DNA of 64,000 bases from Vagococcus proximus (GCF_029143285.1 NZ_JAPDSH010000003.1:124001-188000); one strand, 5' to 3'. Shown: positions 23,558 through 33,802, counted from the stretch's first letter. The notes: generated by a model from the sequence alone, not told the origin. Program-made: numbers and translations.

Positions 23558-25705
23558 ATCTTTTGGTAATAATATGGTTATTTTAAACATATCACCATCT
23601 ACAACGATATCTAATTTACCTCCATGAAGTAACACAATTGCGTTAACAATTGCCAAACCTAAACCTGAACCTTCTGTTTGTCTAGCAGAATCACCACGAG
23701 TGAAGCGCTCAACTAATTGTTGCGCATTCTCATTTAACTCATATTTTGAAATGTTTTTCAATTGTATGCTAACTCTATCTGGTAATTCCTCTAAACGGAG
23801 ATAAACTCTTGTATGAGGTAAACTGTATTTAATAATATTCCCCATCAAATTATCAATCACTCGCCACATCTTATCTCCATCCACCGAAACTAGTATAGGT
23901 TCAGATGGTTTTGTCACGATTAATTTCAATTCTTTTTTTTCCAATTCTTCTTCATATTCAGCTACAGATTGTTCTAGTAATTGCCCCATATTCACAGTCT
24001 GTTTGCTTAACCTTATTTCACCATTATTTAATTTAGTGACATCAAATAAGTCATTAATTAATTTTTTCATACGATCAGCATTTCGATTAATAATCTCTGT
24101 GTACTCTAATCGTTCTTTTTCTGTTAAATTATCTTTGGTTAACAAATCACCATACGAAATAATGGAAGTTAGAGGCGTTCTTAAATCATGGCTCACATTT
24201 GTTAAGAGTTCTGTTTTAAGTGCTTCTGATTGTCTGCTATTAGCGGTAACTTGTGAGATAACAGCTTTTAATTCATCCATATCTAATAACATATCAGCTG
24301 TTGTATGACTTTGATCTACATTATCACTGTAGGCGGCTAAAACTTTGTTTAACTCACCTTTTAGTTGGTCAATTCTGACTTCTCTACGCCACATTAACAG
24401 CGTAAATATAACAAGTAAACTTCCCCCTATTGCTAATGTAATCAACCAACTAATTTGGGTATCACTATAAAACTGCAAAAAGACTGTTGCCATATTAAAA
24501 CTAATTCCTACTACTATGCAGACCGCTCCCAGCACTTGTAAAAAGATTGGCAATTTACGAATCATTTCCATACATAGCCCTACTATCTTAACCGGCCATG
24601 TTTCTTTTAAAAATGCTTTGACTTGATGATTACGACTTAGCTTTTCCAAACTTAAATAACTGCTTTTAACCAAAAATATAATGGCTATACTTAATAGTAA
24701 AGAAAACATAATGATTAGGATTAGAATGCCTACTGGAAAATACCGGAGTGTCCCTAAGCGAGTCACAAAGACAAACAAACCTAACGTAAAAATAAGTACG
24801 AACACTCGACTGTCGAGTGGAATTTTATTACACATTGTCACTAATCTTGATCTATTAGGACTTTTCAAATAAAAATAACCAATAATAGCCCCTATAATAA
24901 GTAATACTAAACTTCCACTAAATGACATGCGTTGATTTTTTATTTTTTGAGCTTCTCTAAGGTAATCCTTTTCTAACTCTGATCCCTTAGCAATTGCGAC
25001 AACACCACGTAACGAATGGCCTGATGCAGAAGCTCTCCAAGTGTATGTCAAAACTTGTGGGGCTTCTATTGCCATATCAATTTCTATTGGTTTAGCTACT
25101 GTTTCTTTTTTTAAATATTCATAAATATTTTCCTCTGACATATTAACTTTGCTGAACTCTTTATTCTTATAAACATTGCCTTCAGCATCCACTAAATAAT
25201 ACCAATACTTTTCTTTGATTGTTTTAATTAGGGGAGTATAGTCCCTCACTATTTTATCTTTATTATCTATAATTTCTTGATTGTATTCTTTTACAATTTT
25301 TTTTCTTACTTTACCTTCATCTCTGTAGTTATCTACTACTGCAGAGATCTTTTGATCCCGTTCTTCTATTAAGGCCGCTTCTTTTTGAGGAGACTTATCT
25401 CGCTTTGCTTGCGCAATACTACTTCGATACTGTTCTGTAATATCTACGACCTGTGTTCCTAGATTACCAAAACGATACCGATACTCCTCTATTTCTGCTT
25501 CACTTATATCTGAAGACTCAATCTTATTCTTATCATAGCTTTCTAAATAATTATAGACATACACATCACTTAATTCTCTTTCTACGGTTAACTGATCAAA
25601 CTGACTATTTTTGTTTGATATTACCGCCCCCATCGTCTTAAACCAAATGGATGTAATGGCTACTAGGATGACTGCTAAAGTAAGAGCAAGTCCTCTATTT
25701 TTCAA
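23555..25705 (-). CDS. Multi-pass membrane sensor histidine kinase
   Basis: A 716-residue kinase. An N-terminal TM helix (about 7-28) is followed by a large, charged outside domain (about 30-265) and about six membrane helices (about 268-460). A HisKA domain comes next with NVSHDLRTPLTSI (phospho-His-506), then a HATPase domain with NLMGNIIKYS (N box, about 619) and TEGSGLGLAIV (G box, about 677). The usual DxGxG G1 motif is replaced by KNISKYELNE, a known variant subfamily. It starts 11 bases inside the response regulator gene, so the pair is translationally coupled. The signal is unknown. Confidence 0.88.
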   Translation of the reverse strand: MKNRGLALTLAVILVAITSIWFKTMGAVISNKNSQFDQLTVERELSDVYVYNYLESYDKNKIESSDISEAEIEEYRYRFGNLGTQVVDITEQYRSSIAQAKRDKSPQKEAALIEERDQKISAVVDNYRDEGKVRKKIVKEYNQEIIDNKDKIVRDYTPLIKTIKEKYWYYLVDAEGNVYKNKEFSKVNMSEENIYEYLKKETVAKPIEIDMAIEAPQVLTYTWRASASGHSLRGVVAIAKGSELEKDYLREAQKIKNQRMSFSGSLVLLIIGAIIGYFYLKSPNRSRLVTMCNKIPLDSRVFVLIFTLGLFVFVTRLGTLRYFPVGILILIIMFSLLLSIAIIFLVKSSYLSLEKLSRNHQVKAFLKETWPVKIVGLCMEMIRKLPIFLQVLGAVCIVVGISFNMATVFLQFYSDTQISWLITLAIGGSLLVIFTLLMWRREVRIDQLKGELNKVLAAYSDNVDQSHTTADMLLDMDELKAVISQVTANSRQSEALKTELLTNVSHDLRTPLTSIISYGDLLTKDNLTEKERLEYTEIINRNADRMKKLINDLFDVTKLNNGEIRLSKQTVNMGQLLEQSVAEYEEELEKKELKLIVTKPSEPILVSVDGDKMWRVIDNLMGNIIKYSLPHTRVYLRLEELPDRVSIQLKNISKYELNENAQQLVERFTRGDSARQTEGSGLGLAIVNAIVLLHGGKLDIVVDGDMFKITILLPKD

Positions 25706-26390
25706 TTTTATAACCTACCCCCCACACTACTTTTAGATATTTAGGGTTTTTAGGATTTACTTCTATCTTTTCTCTAATTTTACGAATATGAACAGAGACT
25801 GTATTATCAGAATTAAAGCTGGGTTCCTGCCAAACTGTTTCATAAATCTCATCGATTGAATACACTCGACCTGGCTGCATCATTAGAAGCTCTGTAATTT
25901 TAAACTCTGTTCGAGTTAATTTTACGTTTTGGCCTTCTACCATGACTTTTTTTGCTACTCTGTCAAGTATTAAGCCATTCACTTCCAGGATATCGGCATT
26001 TTGAGTCGTTTCAAATTCACCTAAAGATAGATAACGTCGTAACAAAGATTCAACACGAGCCAATAATTCGAGTGGGCTAAACGGTTTACTCAAATAATCA
26101 TCCGCACCATTCGTTAAGCCCATCACTTTATCAACTTCCTCATTTTTAGCACTTAACATCAAGATTGGGACATTTTTAGATTCTCGAATTTTTTGCATTG
26201 TTGCAATACCATCTAATCTAGGCATCATAACATCTAAAATAATAAGGTGAACCATTGTCTCCTCTAATTTTTTTAGTGCATCTAAACCGTCTACTGCTTC
26301 AACAACCGTATATTTTTTTTGTTCAAGATATATTCTAACAGCCTGTCTGATTTCTTTATCATCATCGACCACTAATATTGTATTTGTCAC
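25695..26390 (-). CDS. OmpR-family response regulator (partner of the multi-pass kinase)
   Basis: A 231-residue two-domain regulator. The receiver has VVDDDKE (acidic pocket D9-D11), phospho-acceptor D53 in ILDVMMPRLDG, and LSKPF. The C-terminal winged helix (about 130-230) shows LTRTEFKITELLM and VSVHIRKIREKIE. It resembles VanR-type regulators, but nothing ties it to glycopeptide resistance. It is first in the two-gene operon with the downstream kinase overlapping by 11 bases. Confidence 0.92.
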   Translation of the reverse strand: MTNTILVVDDDKEIRQAVRIYLEQKKYTVVEAVDGLDALKKLEETMVHLIILDVMMPRLDGIATMQKIRESKNVPILMLSAKNEEVDKVMGLTNGADDYLSKPFSPLELLARVESLLRRYLSLGEFETTQNADILEVNGLILDRVAKKVMVEGQNVKLTRTEFKITELLMMQPGRVYSIDEIYETVWQEPSFNSDNTVSVHIRKIREKIEVNPKNPKYLKVVWGVGYKIEK

Positions 26391-26473
26391 ACTAACCCCT
26401 CCAGACCTTTTCTCTCATTATACCCAATCGCTAAAGTCCTTGAAAGACTTAGCTTCTTAATAGTTTCTTAACC

Positions 26474-26510
26474 AAAAAAAATGGCCCACTACATAGTGAG
26501 CCAGTTTTTT
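26474..26510 (-). terminator. Intrinsic terminator of ldh
   Basis: TGGCTCACTA-TG-TAGTGGGCCA on the minus strand with a long T tract, directly after the ldh stop. Confidence 0.85.
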
Positions 26511-27470
26511 TTAATCCAGTTTTGCGAAAGCTTCTGTTTGCATTTTTTTAATCGTAGCAACAGATTCTTTCATTTTTAATTTTTCGACATCATTCAATGG
26601 GATTTCGATAACTTGGCGAATGCCTTCACGGTTTATAACAGCTGGTGAACCGATGTAAACATCCTCTTCCCCATAAGCTCCGTCAAGTGCTACAGATAGT
26701 GGAAAAATCGCATTTTCATCATCAAAAATAGCTTTTGTAATACGAGCTAAAGCAATCGCAATACCGTAATGAGTTGAACCTTTGCGTTCTATAATCTTAT
26801 AAGCCGCATCTCTAACATCTGCGACTAAATCAATCAAACGTTCTTCTGTAATATCTGGTTGTTTTTTAACCCATTCATAAATTTGTAAGCCCCCGACATT
26901 AGCATGTGACCAGACTGGGAACTGGGTATCACCATGTTCACCGATAATATAAGCATGAACGTCACGTGCATCCACATCAATAATTTTTGCAAGCGAACGG
27001 CGGAAACGCGCACTATCAAGTGATGTCCCTGACCCAATTACACGGTGCTTAGGTAAGCCTGAGAATTTTTGAACGGCATACGTTAAAATATCGACAGGAT
27101 TACTTGCAACTAGAAAAATACCATCAAATCCACTCGCCATAATCTCAGAAACAATAGATTGTGTGATTTTTAAATTTTTATTGATTAAATCCAATCTTGT
27201 TTCGTTTTCTTTTTGAGCTGCTCCTGCTGTTAAGACAATCAAATCTGCATCATGACAATCCGCATAAGTTGCAGCATATATTTTCTTTGGAGATGTGTAC
27301 GCTAATCCATCAGATAAATCTAAGGCGTCACCTTCACTTTTTCCAATATTTAGATCAATAATTCCTAGCTCACGTCCGATATTCTGTGCAACTAATGCAA
27401 AAGCATAACTAGAGCCTACATCGCCCGCCCCTACTAAGATAATTTTTTGTTTTTCTTTCATTTGATTCAT
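26511..27470 (-). CDS. ldh: L-lactate dehydrogenase
   Basis: A 319-residue NAD-dependent enzyme converting pyruvate to L-lactate, the main fermentation step in lactic acid bacteria. [18 protein letters not shown] (9-26) is the nucleotide loop and [13 protein letters not shown] holds the catalytic His. [10 protein letters not shown] carries the substrate-loop Arg region, and [11 protein letters not shown] is conserved. AAGGAG stands 7 bases before the ATG. A perfect minus-strand TATAAT lies at 27506-27511. No Rex-like site was seen here, unlike adhE. Confidence 0.93.
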   Translation of the reverse strand: MNQMKEKQKIILVGAGDVGSSYAFALVAQNIGRELGIIDLNIGKSEGDALDLSDGLAYTSPKKIYAATYADCHDADLIVLTAGAAQKENETRLDLINKNLKITQSIVSEIMASGFDGIFLVASNPVDILTYAVQKFSGLPKHRVIGSGTSLDSARFRRSLAKIIDVDARDVHAYIIGEHGDTQFPVWSHANVGGLQIYEWVKKQPDITEERLIDLVADVRDAAYKIIERKGSTHYGIAIALARITKAIFDDENAIFPLSVALDGAYGEEDVYIGSPAVINREGIRQVIEIPLNDVEKLKMKESVATIKKMQTEAFAKLD

Positions 27471-27571
27471 GCGACCACTCCTTCAATCTTAATCGTGTCT
27501 CTATCATTATAGTAACGGTATCGCTTGAAAAAATAAACTATTTTGACTGATACTGGTTCATATAAAAGAAC

Positions 27572-27604
27572 AAAAAAACCACTTCTGTTTAAGAAGTGGT
27601 TTTA
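27572..27604 (-). terminator. Intrinsic terminator of the kbl-tdh operon
   Basis: ACCACTTCT-TAAAC-AGAAGTGGT with a T tract on the minus strand. Confidence 0.88.
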
Positions 27605-27606
27605 AT

Positions 27607-28572
27607 TTAAATTTTACCTTCAGCTTTTAATTTCACTGTTAATTTTTCTAGCATTTCTTTTGTCATACCATCTAAATCGAATTTTGGAGAGAAATCCCAT
27701 TCTTCTTTTGCACATGTTGCATCGATTGAGTTTGGCCATGATTCTGCAATTCCTTGGCGAACTGGGTCAACGTCATAACCCATCTCAAACTCTGGCATTA
27801 CTTTTTGAATCGATGCTGCAATTTCTTCAGGAGTAAACGCCATTGCTGTAATATTGAAGGCATTGCGGTGAACTAATCGTTTTGGATCAGCTGTCATCAA
27901 TTTAATAATCGCCTCAATCGCATCATCCATGTACATCATATCCATTGATGTTCCTTCTGCAATAAATGATTTGTAAGAACCTGATTTAAGAGCTTCATAA
28001 TAAATATCTACAGCATAGTCAGTTGTACCGCCACCTGGCTCTACTTTATAAGAAATCAAACCTGGGAAACGGACTGAACGTGTATCAACACCGTATTTAG
28101 TATAGTAGTAATCTGCTAATAATTCGCCAGCTACTTTTGTCACACCGTACATTGTTGTTGGGTGCATTAAATCATCTTGTGGCGTGTTATCTGGTTGTGA
28201 GTCTGGACCGTAAGCTGCAATCGATGATGGTGCAAAGAATTTAGTATCTAGTTCACGTGCGACTTCAAGACCATTCATCAAACCAGTCATGTTTAAATTC
28301 CAAGCAAAGGCTGGACGTGCTTCTGCAGTTGCTGAAAGTAAAGCTGCTAAGTGAATAACTGTATCAACATTGTTATCTTTAGCTAAAGCTAAAAATTTAT
28401 CATAGTCTGTTACATCAAGAATTTCAAAAATTCCTTCTTCACATACAGGACTTCCTTCAATTTTACGAATATCAGTTGCAATCACGCTATCCATTCCATT
28501 ATCCTGGCGCAGACGGTAAACTAATTCAGAACCGATTTGGCCTAACGCACCGGTTACTAATACTTTTTTCAT
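27607..28572 (-). CDS. tdh: L-threonine 3-dehydrogenase, short-chain (epimerase-like) type
   Basis: A 321-residue extended short-chain dehydrogenase. VTGALGQIGSELVYRLR (5-21) is the NAD loop, APSSIAAYGP (about 115-124) holds the Ser, and MYGVTKVAGE (about 141-150) holds the YxxxK pair. IDVDPVR-type C-terminal residues (YDVDPVRQGIAESWP) are typical of threonine dehydrogenases of this fold. It oxidises threonine to 2-amino-3-ketobutyrate, the substrate of the adjacent Kbl. It lies 25 bases after kbl in the same operon. Without that partner it would be called only an NAD-dependent epimerase. Confidence 0.9.
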   Translation of the reverse strand: MKKVLVTGALGQIGSELVYRLRQDNGMDSVIATDIRKIEGSPVCEEGIFEILDVTDYDKFLALAKDNNVDTVIHLAALLSATAEARPAFAWNLNMTGLMNGLEVARELDTKFFAPSSIAAYGPDSQPDNTPQDDLMHPTTMYGVTKVAGELLADYYYTKYGVDTRSVRFPGLISYKVEPGGGTTDYAVDIYYEALKSGSYKSFIAEGTSMDMMYMDDAIEAIIKLMTADPKRLVHRNAFNITAMAFTPEEIAASIQKVMPEFEMGYDVDPVRQGIAESWPNSIDATCAKEEWDFSPKFDLDGMTKEMLEKLTVKLKAEGKI

Positions 28573-28597
28573 TATTAATTCTCTCCTTTATATTGAA

Positions 28598-29785
28598 TTA
28601 AATTAAGTCGAATTCTTTTCCAACTTTTTCATAAATTGCTAATGCTTGGTCTAACATCTCTGTTGTGTGAGCTGCTGTTGGCATGTTACGTACACGCCCT
28701 GTTCCTAGTGGCACAGTTGGGAAGACGATTGATTTTACATAAACGCCTTCTTCATATAAACGTTTGCTGAAATCTTGCGCTTTTTGCTCATCTCCAATAA
28801 TTACTGGTGTAATAGGCGTTTCAGTAATACCTGTTTTAAAGCCCATTGCTTGTAATTTTTCTTTGAAGTAAGTTGCATTTTCCCAAAGTTTTTCATTTAA
28901 GCTAGTGTCTTCATCCAAAATTTTAAGAGAACGAGTTGCTGCTGCCGCATCTGCTGGTGTTAGTGCAGTTGAGAATAAGAATGGACGAGAGCGTACTTTT
29001 AACCAATCGATTAAATCTTGTTTACCCGCTACATAGCCACCAACAACACCAATTGCTTTTGATAATGTTCCAATTTGAAAGTCTACTTCTTTTTCCAAAC
29101 CAAAATGCTTAACAGTACCATGACCATGACCTAATACACCTGAACCATGAGCGTCATCAACGTAAACCATTAAATCGAATTCTTTTGCAATTTCCACGAT
29201 TTCAGGTAATTTACAAATATCGCCATCCATTGAGAAAACACCATCTGTAATAAACATTGCTTTTTCATATAAACCTGACTCGCGAACTTCTTTCGCTTTT
29301 GCACGGAAGTCTTCCATATCAGAGTGATTAACACGAACAATTTTAGCACCCGATAAACGACACCCGTCGATAATTGAGGCATGATTTAATTCATCAGAAA
29401 GAATAACATCTTTTTTACCCATTACAGCTGAGATAGCTGCCATGTTACAGTTGAAACCTGATTGGTAAGCAATCGCTGCTTCAGTTCCTTTGAATTTTGC
29501 TAATTCTTTTTCTAAATCTAAATGAACATCTAATGTTCCGTTGATTGTACGAACAGCTCCTGCTCCTGCTCCCCATTTATCTAAAGCATCTTTAGCTGTT
29601 TCGATTAAACGCTCATCTGTTGCTAAACCAAGGTAGTTGTTTGAAGAAAGATTAATTAAATCACTGCCACCAATTGTAATAATCGGGCCATTAGCACTTT
29701 GTAAAGGTTCAATTTCATTATAAAGACCTTTATTCTTTAATTCATTTAAGTTGGCATCTAAAAATGCTTGTAATTCTTTACTCAT
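28598..29785 (-). CDS. kbl: Glycine C-acetyltransferase (2-amino-3-ketobutyrate CoA ligase)
   Basis: A 395-residue PLP enzyme of the alpha-oxoamine synthase family. It splits 2-amino-3-ketobutyrate with CoA into glycine and acetyl-CoA. [11 protein letters not shown] (about 48-58), [11 protein letters not shown] (about 208-218) and [12 protein letters not shown] (PLP Lys about 239) are present. The start is set at 29785, where GGAGG lies 8 bases upstream. An upstream TTG start would include that site. It forms the threonine-to-glycine operon with tdh, the same pair that in Bacillus sits near ymcA and mutS. Confidence 0.93.
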   Translation of the reverse strand: MSKELQAFLDANLNELKNKGLYNEIEPLQSANGPIITIGGSDLINLSSNNYLGLATDERLIETAKDALDKWGAGAGAVRTINGTLDVHLDLEKELAKFKGTEAAIAYQSGFNCNMAAISAVMGKKDVILSDELNHASIIDGCRLSGAKIVRVNHSDMEDFRAKAKEVRESGLYEKAMFITDGVFSMDGDICKLPEIVEIAKEFDLMVYVDDAHGSGVLGHGHGTVKHFGLEKEVDFQIGTLSKAIGVVGGYVAGKQDLIDWLKVRSRPFLFSTALTPADAAAATRSLKILDEDTSLNEKLWENATYFKEKLQAMGFKTGITETPITPVIIGDEQKAQDFSKRLYEEGVYVKSIVFPTVPLGTGRVRNMPTAAHTTEMLDQALAIYEKVGKEFDLI

Positions 29786-29874
29786 AATATATTCCTCCAA
29801 TAATTTATTTGAACAGCAAAAACACTGTCAGTTATCATGTTCCATTATACTAATAAATACTATAAATTGTTACC

Positions 29875-29892
29875 AATATCAATCGCTTACAG
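29875..29892 (-). promoter_or_regulatory. cre-like element upstream of kbl
   Basis: The minus strand reads CTGTAAGCGATTGATATT, which matches the cre core TGNAANCG but not the final C. A minus-strand TATAAT lies downstream at 29844-29849. Catabolite control of threonine breakdown is plausible. Confidence 0.3.
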
Positions 29893-30074
29893 TATATACT
29901 TAACCAATTATAATAATTAATGCCAAATTCTTAATCTACCCGTTCAATAACCGATAAACAAACTAACTTTAGACCATCGTCCCATAAAAGATAGGACTTT
30001 AGGTGGATACATTGAGACTCTTTCAAAGGTATAGTTAATGTATTAAGAAAATAACTTTAAGGAGTGACACGGAT

Positions 30075-30260
30075 ATGACAAATCAAACAACTTTACTTTC
30101 AACTATTATAGGGATTATCGGATTCATCTTCGTCTTTTCATTTTTCTCAATCATGTTAGGTGGTCTAATCGGTGTCATTCTTCACATCATTATTCCAATG
30201 GGATTAGTTATCTTGTTAGCTAATTACTTTTTCAAACCTAATCACAACCACTCACATTAA
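30075..30260 (+). CDS. Small two-pass membrane protein, His-rich tail
   Basis: A 61-residue protein with two hydrophobic helices (about 8-30 and 31-51) and the tail NHNHSH. AAGGAGTGAC precedes the ATG and a strong terminator follows. It is convergent with a ZIP metal transporter gene. I do not recognise a family. The His tail could bind metal, but this rests on composition only. Confidence 0.55.
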   Translation: MTNQTTLLSTIIGIIGFIFVFSFFSIMLGGLIGVILHIIIPMGLVILLANYFFKPNHNHSH

Positions 30261-30297
30261 AAAAAGCTAAGCTGACTTTATCAGCTTAGCTTTTTTA
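30259..30297. terminator. Bidirectional intrinsic terminator
   Basis: AAAAAGCTAAGCTGA-CTTTA-TCAGCTTAGCTTTTT lies between the 61-residue gene and the ZIP gene. Confidence 0.93.
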
Positions 30298-31116
30298 TTA
30301 CCCTAACGCCACATCCAATACCATCATAATAATAAACCCAACCATCACACCAAACACCGCATGATGATTTTTACTTGATGAATTTTGTTGCGCCTCTGGA
30401 ATTAATTCTTCTACTACTACATAAATCATCGCTCCTGCCGCAAATGCTAAAGCATAGGGAAGAACTGATGTTAATTTCGTAACTAATATCGCACCTAATA
30501 CACCGGCAATCGGTTCGACAATACCTGATGCCTGACCATACAAGAACGCTTTCCAACGGCTCAATCCTTCTTGACGAAGTGGAATTGAAACAGCTGCTCC
30601 TTCTGGAAAATTCTGAATCCCAATCCCAATTGCCACGGATACAGCTGCAAGCACACCTGCTGTTGGGTTAACCATTTGATTAGCTGCACCAAATGCCACC
30701 CCTACTGCTAAACCTTCCGGGATATTATGTAATGTAATTGAGAATACTAACAAAATAGTTCGTTTTAAATGACTCGGCATCCCTTCAACTTCTTGATTAG
30801 GACCAAAATGCATATGTGGAATCACACGGTCTGCTGCATATAGGAATAATCCTCCTGCTGCAAAACCAATTCCCGCTACTAACCACGGAATTGACCCATT
30901 TGCTTCTGCTTGTTCGATCGCAGGATCTAATAATGACCAAAAACTAGCCGCAATCATAACACCTGATGCGAAACCAAGCATTAAATTTAAAATATCTTTT
31001 TTTATGTCCTTAAAGAAAAATACCAATGCAGCCCCTAGAGCTGTCATACCGTATGTAAATAATGTCCCTACTAATGCTTGTTGCCAAGCATCTAAACTGA
31101 CTAACCAATTGATCAT
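30298..31116 (-). CDS. ZIP family metal transporter
   Basis: A 272-residue protein with about eight TM helices. The metal-site motifs HNIPEGLAVGVAFG (about 129-142) and IQNFPEGAAVSIP (about 167-179) in helices 4 and 5 are diagnostic of ZIP (ZupT/GufA-like) importers of zinc or other divalent cations. The loop RVIPHMHFGPNQ holds extra His. The metal is not defined. No AdcR-type operator was found upstream. It is monocistronic. Confidence 0.9.
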   Translation of the reverse strand: MINWLVSLDAWQQALVGTLFTYGMTALGAALVFFFKDIKKDILNLMLGFASGVMIAASFWSLLDPAIEQAEANGSIPWLVAGIGFAAGGLFLYAADRVIPHMHFGPNQEVEGMPSHLKRTILLVFSITLHNIPEGLAVGVAFGAANQMVNPTAGVLAAVSVAIGIGIQNFPEGAAVSIPLRQEGLSRWKAFLYGQASGIVEPIAGVLGAILVTKLTSVLPYALAFAAGAMIYVVVEELIPEAQQNSSSKNHHAVFGVMVGFIIMMVLDVALG

Positions 31117-31214
31117 ACCTGTCTCACTCCTGCCTCAACTTTTATACATTTAATATATCTATACTGTTATTTTAACATAGGGTTTAGAAACGTGCTTATT
31201 TGAACTCTTCGTAC

Positions 31215-31253
31215 AAAAAAAAGAGCCTGGCATTAGAAAACTAATGACAGGTC
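31215..31253 (-). terminator. Intrinsic terminator of folT
   Basis: CCTGTCATTAG-TTTT-CTAATGCCAGG on the minus strand, followed by eight T. Confidence 0.85.
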
Positions 31254-31298
31254 GTAGATGTTTTATTTAATTAACTTGTTCTTGCGGGATAATAATGC

Positions 31299-31823
31299 CT
31301 AACTTCTAAACTTTTTGATTTGTTGATCTAAACCACTGTGATTACTTAACCAATAAATAACCGCAGTTTTTATTGGGAATAAAATCAGTGATTTTGTTAT
31401 TCTAACGGGGATATTTACAAGTGCTGGTTTTCCCATCATGATGTATAACCATAAGGTATTCATCCCGATATCAACAATCACTTCAATTAAGAAACTTGCC
31501 AACATGATTTTTTTTAGAGACATTTTCTTTTTATAGAAGAAAACACCGTAAATCCATCCAGTTACAAAAGTGGATACTGAAAATCCTGGAAAATAAGGCG
31601 CTGTCTTTGGAAATAAGACAATCCCAATAAAATCAGCAAGTGTTGAGCCTGCTCCAGTTAACACTGGACCAAAAATCATCGCCATGATAACCGTTGGTAT
31701 AAATAAAAAACTGATTCTAACAAAAGGCGTTTCGATTGCTAAAAAACGCGTTAAAATTAATTGTAGCGCCATTAATATTCCCATTAATGCGATACCTTGT
31801 GTTGATACTTTTCTTTTTAACAT
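31299..31823 (-). CDS. folT: ECF transporter S component, folate family (FolT)
   Basis: A 174-residue membrane protein with about six TM helices. It binds folate and docks onto the shared ECF energising module, which is not in this window. ILTRFLAIETPFVRISFLF and IFGPVLTGAGSTLADFIG are typical of the family. The start at 31823 has AAGGAG 9 bases upstream. Longer in-frame starts lack a site or overlap the riboswitch. The upstream tetrahydrofolate riboswitch strongly supports folate as the substrate. Confidence 0.88.
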   Translation of the reverse strand: MLKRKVSTQGIALMGILMALQLILTRFLAIETPFVRISFLFIPTVIMAMIFGPVLTGAGSTLADFIGIVLFPKTAPYFPGFSVSTFVTGWIYGVFFYKKKMSLKKIMLASFLIEVIVDIGMNTLWLYIMMGKPALVNIPVRITKSLILFPIKTAVIYWLSNHSGLDQQIKKFRS

Positions 31824-31919
31824 TTTGTGCATCTCCTTAGTAGAGCTGCTACATCCTATGCAGCGAATGCGAAAATAAAACCGCGAATAGATTAACAATA
31901 CTACTTCAAGTGACCCTCC

Positions 31920-32025
31920 CATACTCCCGCTTAATGAAAGAGGCCTCTTTTCATTAAATTATCCTTCGTTCGAGTGGCAACATCCCATCCACTCGACACT
32001 TAACGCTTTATTTCCTACTCTGATA
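31920..32025 (-). promoter_or_regulatory. Tetrahydrofolate (THF) riboswitch upstream of folT
   Basis: The minus strand shows the conserved order of the THF riboswitch: AGAGTAGG, then AAAGCGTTAAGTGT, the stem CGAGTGG, the core ATGGGATGTTG, the matching CCACTCG, then AACGAAGG and a closing AAGCGGGAGT. The P3 stem CGAGTGG/CCACTCG is perfect. It ends about 100 bases before the folT start, as expected for control of a folate transporter. Confidence 0.85.
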
Positions 32026-32095
32026 ATTTGGTATAAAATACCACCTACTACTATAGCATGAATGTAAGCCCAGCACTATCAAAGAGTATCGAAAC

Positions 32096-32521
32096 TTAAT
32101 ACGCACTCATTGGTTTTTGAGGATCTTCTTTAACTACTTGTCGAAAATCTAAAAAACCGTTCGCTAATCCACGAATTAGTACCTCTGCAGCACCTATATT
32201 TGTCGCTAAAGGAATTTCATACACATCACTTAAACGTATCAAAGCATTTACATCTGGTTCATGAGGCTGTGAGGCTAATGGATCACGTAAAAATATAATC
32301 ATATCCATTTTATTTTCTGATACCATTGCACCAATTTGTTGATCACCACCAAGTGGCCCTGATTTAAAACGATGGATATTCAATCCTGTTGCTTCTGTTA
32401 TTTTTAAACCCGTTGTTCCTGTAGCAAATAATTCGTGTTGTTCTAAAATAGGTTGATAAGCCGTCGCCAATTTAATAATCGTATCCTTTTTTCTATCATG
32501 TGCTACTAATGCAATTTTCAT
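32096..32521 (-). CDS. mgsA: Methylglyoxal synthase
   Basis: A 141-residue enzyme turning dihydroxyacetone phosphate into methylglyoxal and phosphate, a bypass of lower glycolysis. [13 protein letters not shown] (His-8), [11 protein letters not shown] (phosphate site) and [12 protein letters not shown] with catalytic Asp-60 are conserved, as is [13 protein letters not shown]. The length is normal. The downstream folT leader starts about 70 bases after it, so read-through into the riboswitch is possible. No terminator was seen between them. Confidence 0.94.
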   Translation of the reverse strand: MKIALVAHDRKKDTIIKLATAYQPILEQHELFATGTTGLKITEATGLNIHRFKSGPLGGDQQIGAMVSENKMDMIIFLRDPLASQPHEPDVNALIRLSDVYEIPLATNIGAAEVLIRGLANGFLDFRQVVKEDPQKPMSAY

Positions 32522-32629
32522 CCTAACAACACCCTTCTTTTTTCTTTTAGTGTACCACAGTCCTTTAATAATTTAAGTACTTGGTCACATTGACGAAAAA
32601 GCACCTACTTTCCTTGTGCAACTTACACA

Positions 32630-32659
32630 TTGCGCAAAGATACCGCTTTCAACTATACT
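32630..32659 (+). promoter_or_regulatory. MsmK-type gene promoter with a consensus cre in the spacer
   Basis: TTGCGC (32630-32635) and TATACT (32654-32659) are 18 bases apart. The minus strand of 32638-32652 reads TTGAAAGCGGTATCT, a full match to the CcpA cre consensus WTGNAANCGNWNNCW. Binding there should block the promoter. Confidence 0.65.
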
Positions 32660-32698
32660 TTATCTATAAACTAATAACCGAAAGTTGAGGGATTTCTA

Positions 32699-33802
32699 AT
32701 GGTAGAAATGGCACTAACAGGTATTCATAAAAAATATGACAATAATGATTTTTATTCAGTTACAGATTTTAACTTAGATATTAAAGATAAAGAGTTTATC
32801 GTATTCGTAGGACCTTCTGGTTGTGGTAAATCAACAACCCTTCGTATGATTGCTGGTCTTGAAGACATCAGTGAAGGTGAATTGAAAATTGGCGACACTG
32901 TGATGAATGATGTTGCTCCTAAAGATCGCGATATTGCAATGGTATTCCAAAACTATGCTTTATATCCACATATGACTGTTTTCGACAACATGGCATTCGG
33001 TCTTAAATTACGTAAGTATCCTAAAGATGAAATTAAACAACGTGTTGACAATGCTGCTGATATTTTAGGGTTAACTGAGTACTTACACCGTAAACCTGCT
33101 GCACTATCAGGTGGACAACGTCAACGTGTCGCATTAGGTCGTGCGATCGTTCGTGATGCTAAAGTCTTCCTTATGGATGAGCCTTTATCAAACTTAGATG
33201 CTAAATTACGTGTCGCTATGCGTGCTGAAATCGCAAAATTACACCGTCGTTTAGAAACAACAACCGTCTACGTTACCCATGACCAAACAGAAGCTATGAC
33301 AATGGCTGACCGTATCGTAATTATGAAGGATGGTTTCATTCAACAAATCGGTTCTCCAAAAGAAGTTTACGATACACCAAACAACATGTTTGTTGCAGGA
33401 TTCATCGGATCACCTGCTATGAACTTCTTCAATGTTTCTCTTAAAGACGGTATGATTACTAATGGACACGGATTAGAGCTAAAAGTTCCAGAAGGCAAAT
33501 ATAAAATGTTAGAAGAAAAAGGTTACAATGGTACTGACTTAGTCTTCGGAATTCGTCCAGAAGATATTCACAGTGAACCTATCGTTATGGATGCATCACC
33601 GGACACTGTCGTTAAATCTGAAGTTGTCGTTTCAGAATTACTAGGTGCTGAAACTATGCTTTATACAACTGTTGGTGATACAGAGTTCATCTCTAAAGTA
33701 GATGCTCGTGCAGCTTATACACCAGGTGAAGTTATCGACCTTGCTTTCAACTTAAACAAAGGACATTTCTTCGATAAAGAAACTGAAGAAGTTATCCGCT
33801 AA
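32699..33802 (+). CDS. msmK: Sugar ABC transporter ATP-binding protein, MsmK/UgpC type
   Basis: A 367-residue ATPase. It has Walker [10 protein letters not shown] (about 38-46), the Q loop [12 protein letters not shown], the signature [17 protein letters not shown] (about 134-150), Walker [14 protein letters not shown] (about 156-168) and a C-terminal OB/TOBE regulatory domain (about 235-367). MsmK proteins energise several carbohydrate importers. No permease or binding protein gene lies beside it, which fits a shared ATPase. The promoter carries a consensus cre, so CcpA repression is likely. GAGGG lies 8 bases before the ATG. Confidence 0.9.
   Translation: MVEMALTGIHKKYDNNDFYSVTDFNLDIKDKEFIVFVGPSGCGKSTTLRMIAGLEDISEGELKIGDTVMNDVAPKDRDIAMVFQNYALYPHMTVFDNMAFGLKLRKYPKDEIKQRVDNAADILGLTEYLHRKPAALSGGQRQRVALGRAIVRDAKVFLMDEPLSNLDAKLRVAMRAEIAKLHRRLETTTVYVTHDQTEAMTMADRIVIMKDGFIQQIGSPKEVYDTPNNMFVAGFIGSPAMNFFNVSLKDGMITNGHGLELKVPEGKYKMLEEKGYNGTDLVFGIRPEDIHSEPIVMDASPDTVVKSEVVVSELLGAETMLYTTVGDTEFISKVDARAAYTPGEVIDLAFNLNKGHFFDKETEEVIR

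Noticed and set aside
23555-26390. Vancomycin resistance VanRS pair
   Set aside because: Only general VanR/VanS-like similarity; no vanH, vanA/B/C or vanX genes nearby and the kinase has extra membrane helices.
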